The notes under the pieces are model-generated. The model worked only from the letters and a program-made list of their open reading frames with translations. It was not told the DNA's origin and did not search any database. Source: a virus. Taken from it: 64,000 nucleotides of DNA. This document shows positions 38,218 through 46,185 of the stretch, one piece after another. How positions within the stretch are numbered: position 1 is the first letter of the stretch; the number at the start of each line of letters is the position of its first letter. The DNA lies in IMG/VR virus record IMGVR_UViG_3300009034_000027, positions 1 to 64,000 of that record. One strand, 5' to 3'. The position numbers and the translations under genes are program-made.

Positions 38218-40782
38218 GTGAGCTTGTTAGATTTGTTGACAGAATCGTCTGTCCTACTAATTGAGAAGGGAGGTGCTGAAGGAAGAGTTTGGGATGTTGT
38301 GCTGATTGACGTTGGTCTATCGCTCAACAACAAATTGTATGGGCCTGAAGTGCTCAAGGGTGCGAAGGATTTGTTTGAGGGAAGCAAATGTTTTGCTTAT
38401 GAGTTCAAGGCAGGGGCAGCAGAAAAAATGTATAATCATCTGCCTTGGAAAATAAGAAAAGTCATGCCGGATGGGTTGGTTAGGAATCTGGTGGGTGACT
38501 TTCGCAATGTCCGATTCGGTAAGTATCGGAAGCCAGATGGGACTCAAAGCGAGGCTTTGTTATCTGAGTTTCATTGTATTGAAGATTGGCTGAGAAAGAA
38601 ACTTTTGGGTGCTTACAAAAGCGGGAACCCAAGAATTCTTGGTTTCTCGATTGACGCTGAAGGGATTGTCGTTGATTATCCTTACAAAGGTAAGATAGTC
38701 AAGAAGGTAATGAGCATCGAGAAAGTTCACGAAGTCACTGCGGTTACCAGCCCAGCGGCTGGTGGGAAGATATTGCGTTTGGTTGCTTCTATTGAAGGGG
38801 AACAAGTAATGGATGAATTGAAGAAGTTGCTGGAGAAGCTGTTCGGCGGCAAAGCCTTCCTGGGCGGGAAGCTTATGGAAGGTGTTGACGAGCTTGATGA
38901 AGAGAAAGTAATTGAGCTTGTTGACAAGGCGGTTGAGGAAGTGGAGAAGGATGAGAAGTTGGCTGAGACTTCAACCCTGCCTGTGGTGCTTCGCGCCCTG
39001 CGTGATACGTTGAAGGCAGGAGACACTGCGAAGGCCATGAAGATACTTGATGACCTCATCGCCAATCTCGCCAAGTACCCCTATCCGCCACCTGCGGGAG
39101 GGAAAGCGCCGTATCCGAAACCAACAGCTTCCAAGGAATCTGATGACGACGATGCCAAAGTTTCACCAGAAGAGTTCCAAAAGGTGAAGGACACCTTGGC
39201 AAAGGTTGAAGAGGAAAAGAAAGAGATAGCACGTAAGGCTGAAATCAAAAACCTGATTTCAGAGGCCAAGCTTTCTGATGCCAAAAAGACAGAACTTACA
39301 AAAGCCTGTGAGAAAGTTTCTGTTGAGGAAGCAAAGAAGTTGATTGAGAAGGCAGAAGCTGACTCGCCAATGCAGGAAAGTGAGGAAGTCAAAGAGCTGA
39401 AAGAAGGCATGGACAAACTCCAAGGTGAGGTCAAAGAAAGCAAAGAAGAGTTGGCGAAGATTCTTGAGTCTGAACGCAAGACAAAAGTTCGCTTGCTCAT
39501 AACCGAGTCCAAGCTGCCCAAGCCAGTACTTGATAAGCTGACCGAGCAACATGCTGACTCAAAGCCGGAAGTTGTTGAGAAAGCGATTGTGCTTGAGCGA
39601 AAGGTCTTGGCTGCTCTGAGTGAGACAGTCGGCAGCGGTATTGCGGTTGACCGTGTCTCTTTGGTTGAGTCAGAAAGAGACAAATACCAGAAGGCAATGG
39701 ATGGACTCTTTGAGGCCAAGGCCGTTGACGGCGTCCAGCCATTCCGCGGCATCCAGCACGCCTACCGTGTAATAACTGGAAGAGCAGAATTTGAGACAAG
39801 GGAAATCCTTGCCGAGGCCATTGCGTTTATTCCCGGTTTCACAAAGGACAATAAGCGGCTGGCTGAGTCCTTGAAGACTTCGGACTTTGCCCAGATTCTC
39901 GGTGACTCGATTGCCCGCAAGATGATTAGAGAGTACAAGCTTGACCAGTTGAATGTCTGGCGCTTGTTTGTTTCGGAGTTCTCTAACATCAAGGACTTCA
40001 GAGTCAATCCACGGATGAGGATGGGTGGTTATGGGATTTTGCCGAAAGTTGCTGAGCAGGGAACCTACCAGAACCTAACCTCGCCAGGAGACGAGCAGGC
40101 AACATATGCCATCGAGAAACGTGGTGGGCTGGAAGACCTCACGATGGAGATGATTGCGAATGACGACGTTGGCGCGCTGAAGAAAATCCCGATGAAACTG
40201 GGACGCGCTGCCGTGCTGACTCTTTATCGCACAATCTTCGACATCCTGTTGAACAACCCAACTATATATGACGGCAAGACTCTCTTCCATGCCGACCACG
40301 GGAATACCGACACCAAAGTTTTGAGTCATGACAATCTGACTTTGGTCAGGAAGGCGATGCAGAAACAACAGCCTTACGGTCATGATGACGAGTTCTTGGG
40401 CATGATGAATGTACCTGCCTATCTGGTTATTCCGCCAGACCTTGAGGATACTGCGTTCAAGATTCTGAAGTCAACTGTAGAGTTGACTTCCAACAAGGAC
40501 GCAACTGTGCCGAATATCCACAGCACTTATCTCAAGGACTATGTCTCAGTGCCTTACTGGACTGATGCGACAGACTGGGTTGCTGTTGCTGACCCTGCTA
40601 TGATTCCGACTATCGAGGTTGGTTTCTATCAGGGCAAGCAGGAGCCTGAACTGTTCGTCCAAGACCAGCCGAATGTAGGCTCAGTCTTTACGGCTGACAA
40701 GATAACCTACAAGATTAGGCACATTTGGGGCTACACCGTTCTTGATTACAGAGGATTTTACAAGAATGTGGCAGCTGGATAA
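38218..40782 (+). CDS. prohead protease - scaffold - major capsid protein fusion (Mu gpI/gpT-like)
   Basis: An 854-residue protein. Residues 1-200 look like a prohead serine protease (H119, S144 in ILGFSIDAEG, then VHEVTAVTSPAAGGKILRL). A Glu/Lys coiled-coil scaffold covers about 210-460. The rest matches Mu gpT-type major head subunits, with TIYDGKTLFHADHG and the terminal VFTADKITYKIRHIWGYTVLDYRGFYK. In most phages these are two or three genes. GTG at 38218 has AAAGGAG six bases upstream; the ATG at 38197 overlaps the previous stop but lacks an SD. Codons in the capsid part are richer in C, as expected for high expression. A strong hairpin follows. Confidence 0.88.
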   Translation: MSLLDLLTESSVLLIEKGGAEGRVWDVVLIDVGLSLNNKLYGPEVLKGAKDLFEGSKCFAYEFKAGAAEKMYNHLPWKIRKVMPDGLVRNLVGDFRNVRFGKYRKPDGTQSEALLSEFHCIEDWLRKKLLGAYKSGNPRILGFSIDAEGIVVDYPYKGKIVKKVMSIEKVHEVTAVTSPAAGGKILRLVASIEGEQVMDELKKLLEKLFGGKAFLGGKLMEGVDELDEEKVIELVDKAVEEVEKDEKLAETSTLPVVLRALRDTLKAGDTAKAMKILDDLIANLAKYPYPPPAGGKAPYPKPTASKESDDDDAKVSPEEFQKVKDTLAKVEEEKKEIARKAEIKNLISEAKLSDAKKTELTKACEKVSVEEAKKLIEKAEADSPMQESEEVKELKEGMDKLQGEVKESKEELAKILESERKTKVRLLITESKLPKPVLDKLTEQHADSKPEVVEKAIVLERKVLAALSETVGSGIAVDRVSLVESERDKYQKAMDGLFEAKAVDGVQPFRGIQHAYRVITGRAEFETREILAEAIAFIPGFTKDNKRLAESLKTSDFAQILGDSIARKMIREYKLDQLNVWRLFVSEFSNIKDFRVNPRMRMGGYGILPKVAEQGTYQNLTSPGDEQATYAIEKRGGLEDLTMEMIANDDVGALKKIPMKLGRAAVLTLYRTIFDILLNNPTIYDGKTLFHADHGNTDTKVLSHDNLTLVRKAMQKQQPYGHDDEFLGMMNVPAYLVIPPDLEDTAFKILKSTVELTSNKDATVPNIHSTYLKDYVSVPYWTDATDWVAVADPAMIPTIEVGFYQGKQEPELFVQDQPNVGSVFTADKITYKIRHIWGYTVLDYRGFYKNVAAG

Positions 40783-40794
40783 TAGCAAATAAGG

Positions 40795-40829
40795 GTTGAT
40801 GGGAGAGTCTTGACGGCTCTCCTGTCAAC
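40795..40829 (+). terminator. strong hairpin after the capsid gene
   Basis: The arms 40795-40807 and 40817-40829 pair over 13 positions (two G-U), with GGAGAG/CTCTCC at the core and a 9-base loop. The following bases are CTTTCC rather than a long U-run, so it could be a weak terminator, a processing site or an mRNA stabiliser for the capsid message. A second hairpin with the same core occurs after the next gene. Confidence 0.6.
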
Positions 40830-40911
40830 TTTCCAAAGGAAGGAGAAAGTTGTTTCGATTCGAGTTTTGGTAGTAAGAGTTCTTGGTTGGTTCAGTTTGG
40901 GAGGTTAAGTA

Positions 40912-41346
40912 ATGGGTGAGCAGAAGTTGTCTGATATTCCTGGTCTTCACAAGAAACAAGTTAGGGTGCCTCAAAATGCTGTAAACGGCACAGATGAGGA
41001 GTTTGTTCTTTTTGAGGCAGAAGAAGCTATTGAAGTCGTAGAAGTTAATACAATCTACGATGCCGCAGTAACCGGCGCAGACGACAACAACTTCACTTCG
41101 GAGGTTGTCAACAAGAAGGCTGATGCGTCAGGGACAACAGTAGTTGCCACTGGCGCCGAAATGGCGGCAGGAGTGAACTATGCTGCGTTTATCAAGAACG
41201 CATTGACCGTCTCGACCACTGCGGCCAACAGGCTTCTCGCCAAAGGTCATGTTTTGGTCTACAAGTCTAACCAGAAAGGAACCGGGCTTGCAGACACCGA
41301 GAAGTCTGTTGAAGTTCTGTACAAGTACAGGACTTACAACGAGTAA
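40912..41346 (+). CDS. head decoration-like protein
   Basis: A 144-residue Ala/Thr/Val-rich protein directly after the major capsid gene, the usual slot for a decoration or head-stabilising protein. The C-terminal end (GHVLVYKSNQKGTGLADTEKSVEVLYKYRTYNE) is beta-rich. GGGAGG precedes the ATG. It is bracketed by two GGAGAG/CTCTCC hairpins, which suggests separate control of its message level. The role is inferred from position and composition. Confidence 0.7.
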   Translation: MGEQKLSDIPGLHKKQVRVPQNAVNGTDEEFVLFEAEEAIEVVEVNTIYDAAVTGADDNNFTSEVVNKKADASGTTVVATGAEMAAGVNYAAFIKNALTVSTTAANRLLAKGHVLVYKSNQKGTGLADTEKSVEVLYKYRTYNE

Positions 41347-41360
41347 GTAAGAAAGATTAA

Positions 41361-41384
41361 AAGGAGAGCTTTGCTGCTCTCCTT
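41361..41384 (+). terminator. perfect 9-bp hairpin after the decoration-like gene
   Basis: AAGGAGAGC at 41361-41369 pairs perfectly with GCTCTCCTT at 41376-41384 across a 6-base loop. No U-run follows (CAGGAG). It shares the GGAGAG/CTCTCC core with the hairpin at 40795-40829, so the two probably do the same job around the capsid and decoration genes. Confidence 0.6.
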
Positions 41385-41462
41385 CAGGAGCATTTAATTG
41401 AGTGCTTCAGAACGAGAGCAGTTAGCTTGTTTAATGGGGGTTCAGATGAAAGGAGTAAAGAA

Positions 41463-41810
41463 GTGGCTTTGAAAAGTGTTCAGACTATGTTGCCTCTCCA
41501 ATCGCATGGCACTGGCATCGGTAAGACTAATGGTTATGTTTTGGATACTTTTGTTCCAGAGCATTCCCAAGTGTTTGTCCACGTTACTGCAATAGGTGGC
41601 GGCACCCTGGATATAAAAATTCAGGACTCTTGGAAAGATATAGATGCCAACTACTCTAATACTGGTGATGAAGCGCTGGGCATCAATGCCAACGGGATTA
41701 CCAGAGTACCGCCAGATGCTGTTAGAGGTAAATACATTAGAGTCTGGTATGAAGTCAAAACAGCTGCCGTAACTTTTGCAATTTACTTGGACAAAAAGGA
41801 AATGCAATAA
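41463..41810 (+). CDS. hypothetical head-region beta-rich protein
   Basis: A 115-residue beta-rich protein (HGTGIGKTNGYVLDTFVPEHSQVFVHVTAIGGGTLDIKIQDSW and YIRVWYEVKTAAVTFAIYL), the look of a virion surface or minor head protein. GTG at 41463 has AAAGGAG seven bases upstream; the TTG at 41427 precedes that SD and is unlikely. Not assigned to a family. Confidence 0.7.
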   Translation: MALKSVQTMLPLQSHGTGIGKTNGYVLDTFVPEHSQVFVHVTAIGGGTLDIKIQDSWKDIDANYSNTGDEALGINANGITRVPPDAVRGKYIRVWYEVKTAAVTFAIYLDKKEMQ

Positions 41811-41863
41811 GAAGTGGTTGGCTTGGCTCCTTTCAATGGAATAGGAAGGACAGGTGAACTGAT

Positions 41864-42844
41864 ATGGGAGTGGTTGAAGATTTCGAAGCCAGAATTGGGA
41901 CTTTGATTCAGGATTCTGATTCTGTTTTGGATAATACTAAATTGATTCATTGCATGGAACAAGCTCTTGAACACTTTAATAAAGAACTTCCAAGGAATAT
42001 TGTTTCAAAAGTTACTCCTGCAGATGATAGCATAGATTTCAATTATCCCAGCGACTGGGATGAGGATTTCTCTATCATCAGAGATATTGAATTTCCGATT
42101 GATGAGAATCCGCCTGAGTTTCTTGATGCTGATGATTTTAAGGAAGTCGAAGTTGAAATGACTGTGACAGAATCAGGAGATACTGACAATGAGTTGGATA
42201 GTTGGAGTCTTAGTGGGATTATAATAGGATTTAATACTGATTCATCGAGTAAGCTTTATGTCAAACTTACTGATACAGCTGGAACAAGAAAAGTTGAAAT
42301 CTTCAAAGATTCCAACCAAACTCTCCAAGTAGCAGAAGGTACTCTTGTAGGCGATGGGACTTTAACTCTTGCTCAAAAGAATGGTTCAGGACTTTCTGGG
42401 ACTGTAGATGTAACATATACTGACGGAGAAGCTGCTGTAATCCTGACTGCGAGAAACAAAGTCATTCGCTTCATTTCTGCTCCAGGTACGGGCAATTCTT
42501 TCAGGGTTCTCTATTCCAAGAGAATCAAGTCAATCAGCGATGGCGAGTTGAGTAAAATTCCCGAAAGGCATAAAGGAGCCTTTGTTCAGTTGTGTGCCCA
42601 TTATTGCGCAAAGGCATTAGCGTTTTACTATGCTAATACCTCTGCTCCGACGTTGACAGCTGATGTGGTTGACTATAGAACTAAGTCTGCTGAGTACGAG
42701 AGCCTGTCAGATAGGACTCTGGCGAACTTTGAGAAGGTTGCTTTGGAAAGTAGTTCAAGAGAAGCGGCCTATGGTGAAAAAGATTTGGATATTGATTTTG
42801 CTTGGAAAGAAGAAAAGTTGTTTCATAGAAGGACACATAGATAA
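41864..42844 (+). CDS. head-tail connector (adaptor)-like protein with inserted repeat domain
   Basis: A 326-residue protein. The N-terminal 100 residues and the C-terminal 100 (GAFVQLCAHYCAKALAFYY ... TKSAEYESLSDRTLANFEK) resemble a gp6-type head-completion adaptor, which is all-helical and binds under the portal. Between them, residues of about 102-195 are a beta-rich domain (ESGDTDNELDSWSLSG ... SGTVDVTYTDGEAAVIL) that recurs in two other structural genes. The insertion into a connector is unusual. The stop overlaps the next ATG. Confidence 0.68.
   Translation: MGVVEDFEARIGTLIQDSDSVLDNTKLIHCMEQALEHFNKELPRNIVSKVTPADDSIDFNYPSDWDEDFSIIRDIEFPIDENPPEFLDADDFKEVEVEMTVTESGDTDNELDSWSLSGIIIGFNTDSSSKLYVKLTDTAGTRKVEIFKDSNQTLQVAEGTLVGDGTLTLAQKNGSGLSGTVDVTYTDGEAAVILTARNKVIRFISAPGTGNSFRVLYSKRIKSISDGELSKIPERHKGAFVQLCAHYCAKALAFYYANTSAPTLTADVVDYRTKSAEYESLSDRTLANFEKVALESSSREAAYGEKDLDIDFAWKEEKLFHRRTHR
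42167..42447 (+). repeat. structural repeat domain, copy 1
   Basis: First copy of a domain of roughly 95 residues, with the core DTAGTRKVEIFKDS and the ending SGTVDVTYTDGE. Bases 42275-42311 are identical to 37-base stretches in copies 3 and 4. Located inside the connector-like gene. Confidence 0.8.
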
Positions 42845-43332
42845 TGCCTTTTGAGATGAAAGTAAACATTGCTGTGAAAGGCAAAATAATCAAAGGGACA
42901 GCAACCAAAGCTTTTGATGAAGCCAATTTGGCTGCATTCAAAGAAGGTGGTTTGTATTTGGAAGGTCAAGTAGCCAAAAGGACTCCTGTTAATCTTGGTT
43001 TTTTGTCTGGGTCAATCTCGCATGATGTTAGAGGTTCTGCCTTGGCAAGATACGGACGTGTTTTTTCTGCTCTTGAATACGCAAGACCTGTTGAGGAAGG
43101 GCAAAGACCTCACTGGCCGCCATTTGCTCCAATTTATCAATGGGTGATTAGAAAAAAAAGAGAAAGCGGTTTGCGGGCAAAGAAGGCGGCATTCGCCATT
43201 ATGCACAAAATCAGTAGAAGAGGTGTATCAGCAGTTGCTATGTTCAAGAAAACTTTCAAAGACTCAAGAGCGATAGCAACATTGGGCAATATCTTCAGAA
43301 GACACATGAATCGGTTCATAAAGAAATTTTAG
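42844..43332 (+). CDS. HK97 gp10-like tail completion/minor tail protein
   Basis: The 162-residue protein has the pattern LYLEGQVAKRTPVNLGFLSGSISHDV and later EYARPVEEGQRPHWPPFAPIYQW, matching HK97 gp10-type proteins (T-P---G-L--S- ... YA--vE-G). They act in head-tail joining or tail completion. It is in the expected place between the connector and the tail tube. Confidence 0.82.
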   Translation: MPFEMKVNIAVKGKIIKGTATKAFDEANLAAFKEGGLYLEGQVAKRTPVNLGFLSGSISHDVRGSALARYGRVFSALEYARPVEEGQRPHWPPFAPIYQWVIRKKRESGLRAKKAAFAIMHKISRRGVSAVAMFKKTFKDSRAIATLGNIFRRHMNRFIKKF

Positions 43333-43346
43333 CTTAGAGGGCAAAT

Positions 43347-43820
43347 ATGGCCGAATGGGTAGAGACTAAGCTTGGAACGATTTCGACCAAGCTGCAAGCG
43401 ATTGCTGGCCTACAAAACGTCTATAAACGCAGTAGATGGACTAATAAACCCGATGTCTTCAAAAATCTCTTCGCAGAAGATGTTAGACAAGTGAGACGCA
43501 TCAACACATGGATGGTGGGAAGAGAGACAGTCAGAGAGACTGGGCCGAAAGAACAGTGGAGATTTATTTCTGCTCATGTCTTTGTAATAAGAGGCTATCT
43601 CAGCTTCAAAGATGCAGATGCCACTGAATTGGAATTCAATGCCATGATAGATAAAATCAGGAAAGAGTTGAGAGCTGACCAAGCAATTTGGGATTCCTGC
43701 TCAGAGATAGTGGAAGAGGCTGTTCAAGTGAGGCATATTGGTTATGAGTTTTTTGGTGAAGTTTTCTGCCATTATTGTGAACTGATAATTGAAGTGGAAG
43801 AACACGAAACGAAAGGTTAG
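43347..43820 (+). CDS. tail terminator-like minor protein
   Basis: A 157-residue protein of alpha/beta pattern in the slot where the tail terminator normally lies, just upstream of the tail tube gene. Segments such as IDKIRKELRADQAIW and HYCELIIEVEEHE fit such proteins, but the assignment is positional. Confidence 0.6.
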   Translation: MAEWVETKLGTISTKLQAIAGLQNVYKRSRWTNKPDVFKNLFAEDVRQVRRINTWMVGRETVRETGPKEQWRFISAHVFVIRGYLSFKDADATELEFNAMIDKIRKELRADQAIWDSCSEIVEEAVQVRHIGYEFFGEVFCHYCELIIEVEEHETKG

Positions 43821-43834
43821 TTGGAGGTGAGACA

Positions 43835-45382
43835 ATGGCGAAGGATATGACCAAGATTAGATGCGGCAAGAAATTCCGCATGGCTATCGGAGTTCAAGAT
43901 GTAGAAGGCACCCCGGCATCTTCTCCAATTGAGACCCTATGGGCCGGGAATGGAGAAGCTGCTTGGGGCAGAGAGAAGGAAGAAATACCAGGTTCATATG
44001 GTCGAGTCGCAAGACCTCATTATTCAGTAATTAATGCGGCTTTTGCGCCCACCATGACTGCTACCATTGCTGTTACAAGAAAGATTCTGCCGGTTCTGCT
44101 TCGTAGTATCTATGGCAAGGGATTGGTCTCAAGTTACAGCGAGACAGGAGACATTAATAGTGAGCTTGACAATTGGGTTATCAACGGTGTTGTTCCTTAT
44201 TATAATACAGACACCGCCAGAAAGCTATATGCGGATTTGACAGATGCTGCTGGAACCAGGAAAGTCGAGATTTACAAAGATGCGGCCAAATCCAATAAGG
44301 TAGCAGAAGGAACAAAGGTTGGTGATGGGACTCTTACTTTCACTGAGAGGAACAATTCAGGAATTTCTGGAACTGTAGACGTGACTTATTCTGATGGTGA
44401 GACAGATGTAGTGATTCTCGTCAAGCAATTGAAGTACCAGAAGATGGACAATATTTATGAGAAGTATCTGACCCTCTGGTATGAGGATGGTGAGAAACAG
44501 TATAAGCATCAGGATTGTCAGTTGAGGATGGTGAGATTTATCTCTGCTGAGAAGTCTCATCTTAGAATGGAGCTTGACTTCATCTCCAAAGGGACTCCTG
44601 TTGAAGATGACGCGGCACCGCTTGGTATCTCTTCTGTCTTTGAAGTTTTCTGTCATAAGATATTCAGTTTAATCAAAGACCCGGCAGCATCAGGTGGGCT
44701 TACAGAATCAGGAGATGCTGATAATGAATTGGATAGTTGGAGTTTGACTGGAGTAGTTCCTTATACTAATACCGATGCTGCTGCGAAGCTTTATGCTAAA
44801 CTTACTGACACAGCTGGAACAAGAAAAGTTGAAATCTTCAAAGATTCTGCGAAAACTTTGAAAGTAGCAGAAGGAACAAAGGTTGGTGATGGGACACTGA
44901 CTCTTTCTGAGGAGAACAATTCAGGAATTTCAGGGACGGTAGATGTAACTTATTCTGACGGGGAAGATAATGTTGTCTTGCTCTTTGAAATTGAGTTCGG
45001 AGTCAGAGAATTTTCTACTGGAATTGAGATTGAAGCAGAGGTATTCCAAGGCAATAGCTTGTATCCCCTCAAGCTCATCAAGGAAGCATTTGTTATGGTT
45101 AGCGGAAATATAAAATCCAAGTATTCAAATGAAACCAAGCGTTTGTTTACTGATAGTGTAGCGGATACGTTGACCTTTGATTACTTGAAGGGACAATGGG
45201 AAATATCTGGTGCTTATCTCACGATGACATTTGAAAAAGTCACAATGGACAAGGACTCACCTCCGGCATTTTCGGAAAGTAAGTTTGACGACTTTGACTC
45301 AGACTTTTCGGCATACGGCCCAGATGATGAGAATACTGACCCGGTGGTAATCACTGTTGACCTTGAAGACTTGACACCGTAA
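43835..45382 (+). CDS. tail tube protein with two inserted repeat domains
   Basis: A 515-residue protein. The framework (N-terminal KKFRMAIGVQDVEGTPAS, the central LRMELDFISKG and C-terminal WEISGAYLTMTFEKV) looks like a major tail tube subunit that stacks in rings around the DNA channel. Two copies of the repeat domain are inserted at residues of about 102-196 and 290-385. They would project from the tail surface and nearly double the protein size. GGAGGTGAG precedes the ATG. It lies upstream of the chaperone pair, the expected order. Confidence 0.78.
   Translation: MAKDMTKIRCGKKFRMAIGVQDVEGTPASSPIETLWAGNGEAAWGREKEEIPGSYGRVARPHYSVINAAFAPTMTATIAVTRKILPVLLRSIYGKGLVSSYSETGDINSELDNWVINGVVPYYNTDTARKLYADLTDAAGTRKVEIYKDAAKSNKVAEGTKVGDGTLTFTERNNSGISGTVDVTYSDGETDVVILVKQLKYQKMDNIYEKYLTLWYEDGEKQYKHQDCQLRMVRFISAEKSHLRMELDFISKGTPVEDDAAPLGISSVFEVFCHKIFSLIKDPAASGGLTESGDADNELDSWSLTGVVPYTNTDAAAKLYAKLTDTAGTRKVEIFKDSAKTLKVAEGTKVGDGTLTLSEENNSGISGTVDVTYSDGEDNVVLLFEIEFGVREFSTGIEIEAEVFQGNSLYPLKLIKEAFVMVSGNIKSKYSNETKRLFTDSVADTLTFDYLKGQWEISGAYLTMTFEKVTMDKDSPPAFSESKFDDFDSDFSAYGPDDENTDPVVITVDLEDLTP
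44138..44423 (+). repeat. structural repeat domain, copy 2
   Basis: First copy within the tail tube gene (SETGDINSELDNWVINGVV ... SGISGTVDVTYSDGE). More diverged in DNA than copies 3 and 4 but clearly homologous in protein. Confidence 0.8.
44702..44988 (+). repeat. structural repeat domain, copy 3
   Basis: Second copy within the tail tube gene (ESGDADNELDSWSLTGVV ... SGTVDVTYSDGED). Shares 53 identical consecutive bases with copy 4 starting at 44810, pointing to recent duplication or gene conversion. Confidence 0.85.
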
Positions 45383-45403
45383 TACAGGCAGAAGGGAGTA
45401 ATT

Positions 45404-45880
45404 ATGGTAGAAGAGAAATTGGACACGTATGAGTTTGAGCTTCCACACAAGGGAGTCATGCTTGTACTCAAGAAGTTCAACCAAATTGAGTTGGACGAAT
45501 TTGCATTGGAATATGGTGCGAGAGGCACGACTTGGAATTTTCTTCAAGACCAAGCTGAGAAAGTGAAGATTGAAGCAGAGACTCTTGGAGATTTCACTGG
45601 ATATGGGAAGAGACTCGAATCATTGTTACGAGAGCAGAACAAATTTGCTTTGGAGATGTTTTATTCTTTCAAGGAGATTCTCAAAAAGCAAATTGTTAAA
45701 ACGGAGTCCCAGAATGGCGCTCTTGATGCCAGGACTGAAGAAGGTTGGAACAAAATCTTTGACCGAAGAAGGAATGAAGACAACCAATTCCTCATGAATC
45801 TCGCAGAGGGATTCATAAGCAGTCATAAACCTGCTGAGGAAATTGTAAAAAACTCAGACAGGGCATTGGAATCCTCTTGA
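45404..45880 (+). CDS. tail assembly chaperone (gpG-like)
   Basis: The 158-residue product is the first protein of the two-frame chaperone pair found between tail tube and tape measure in long-tailed phages. It coats the tape measure during assembly. The N-terminus (LDTYEFELPHKGVMLVLKKFNQIELDEFALEYG) resembles other such chaperones. Near its end lies the slippery sequence A AAA AAC in frame (45847-45853), so a fraction of ribosomes shift to the next frame. Confidence 0.82.
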   Translation: MVEEKLDTYEFELPHKGVMLVLKKFNQIELDEFALEYGARGTTWNFLQDQAEKVKIEAETLGDFTGYGKRLESLLREQNKFALEMFYSFKEILKKQIVKTESQNGALDARTEEGWNKIFDRRRNEDNQFLMNLAEGFISSHKPAEEIVKNSDRALESS

Positions 45881-45897
45881 GCGGAACGCCAGTGCCC
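45847..45897 (+). promoter_or_regulatory. programmed -1 ribosomal frameshift site (slippery heptamer plus stem-loop)
   Basis: A AAA AAC at 45847-45853 is in the correct phase with the chaperone frame (GTA AAA AAC). Seven bases later GGGCATTGG (45861-45869) pairs with CCAGTGCCC (45889-45897), a 9-bp stem with one wobble. Heptamer, spacer and stem together make a textbook -1 frameshift signal. The -1 frame is open and leads directly into the downstream ORF. Confidence 0.9.
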
Positions 45898-46185
45898 GAG
45901 AATTCTTGTGAAGTTTGTAAGAACTGGTTGATTGATGAAACTGGAGAGAAGCTTAGGCCGAGAGAGAAAGGCGAAGAGCCTGTGTGTGAAGGCTGTCCAA
46001 AGAAGTTTCAATGGCATCCCAAAGCAATGGCTCTTCTTAGATTGTATTGGATTTGTTGCGACCCGATATTTGGTAGTTACAGGCATTTGCCCAGAGGTGG
46101 CGGTGTCTTGGAACAGGACGCTTTGACGATGGGTTATCTCGAAGTTATCAGAGGCATCATGGCTGAGTTCAAGGACAAGAACTAA
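45853..46185 (+). CDS. frameshift-encoded tail chaperone extension (gpT of a gpG/gpGT pair)
   Basis: Read after the -1 slip, this frame adds about 110 residues to the chaperone and gives a fusion of about 260 residues. Alone, the ORF has only a TTG at 45877 without a good SD, which argues for expression by frameshift. The extension has CEVCKNWL and CEGCPKKF cysteine pairs suggesting zinc binding, and a helical end (EVIRGIMAEFKDK). Its TAA overlaps the tape measure ATG. Confidence 0.85.
   Translation, partial: LRQGIGILLSGTPVPENSCEVCKNWLIDETGEKLRPREKGEEPVCEGCPKKFQWHPKAMALLRLYWICCDPIFGSYRHLPRGGGVLEQDALTMGYLEVIRGIMAEFKDKN

Noticed and set aside
41434-41472. Twelve-codon ORF before the 41463 gene
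   Set aside because: Too short, and its sequence contains the SD of the following gene. Nothing else supports it.
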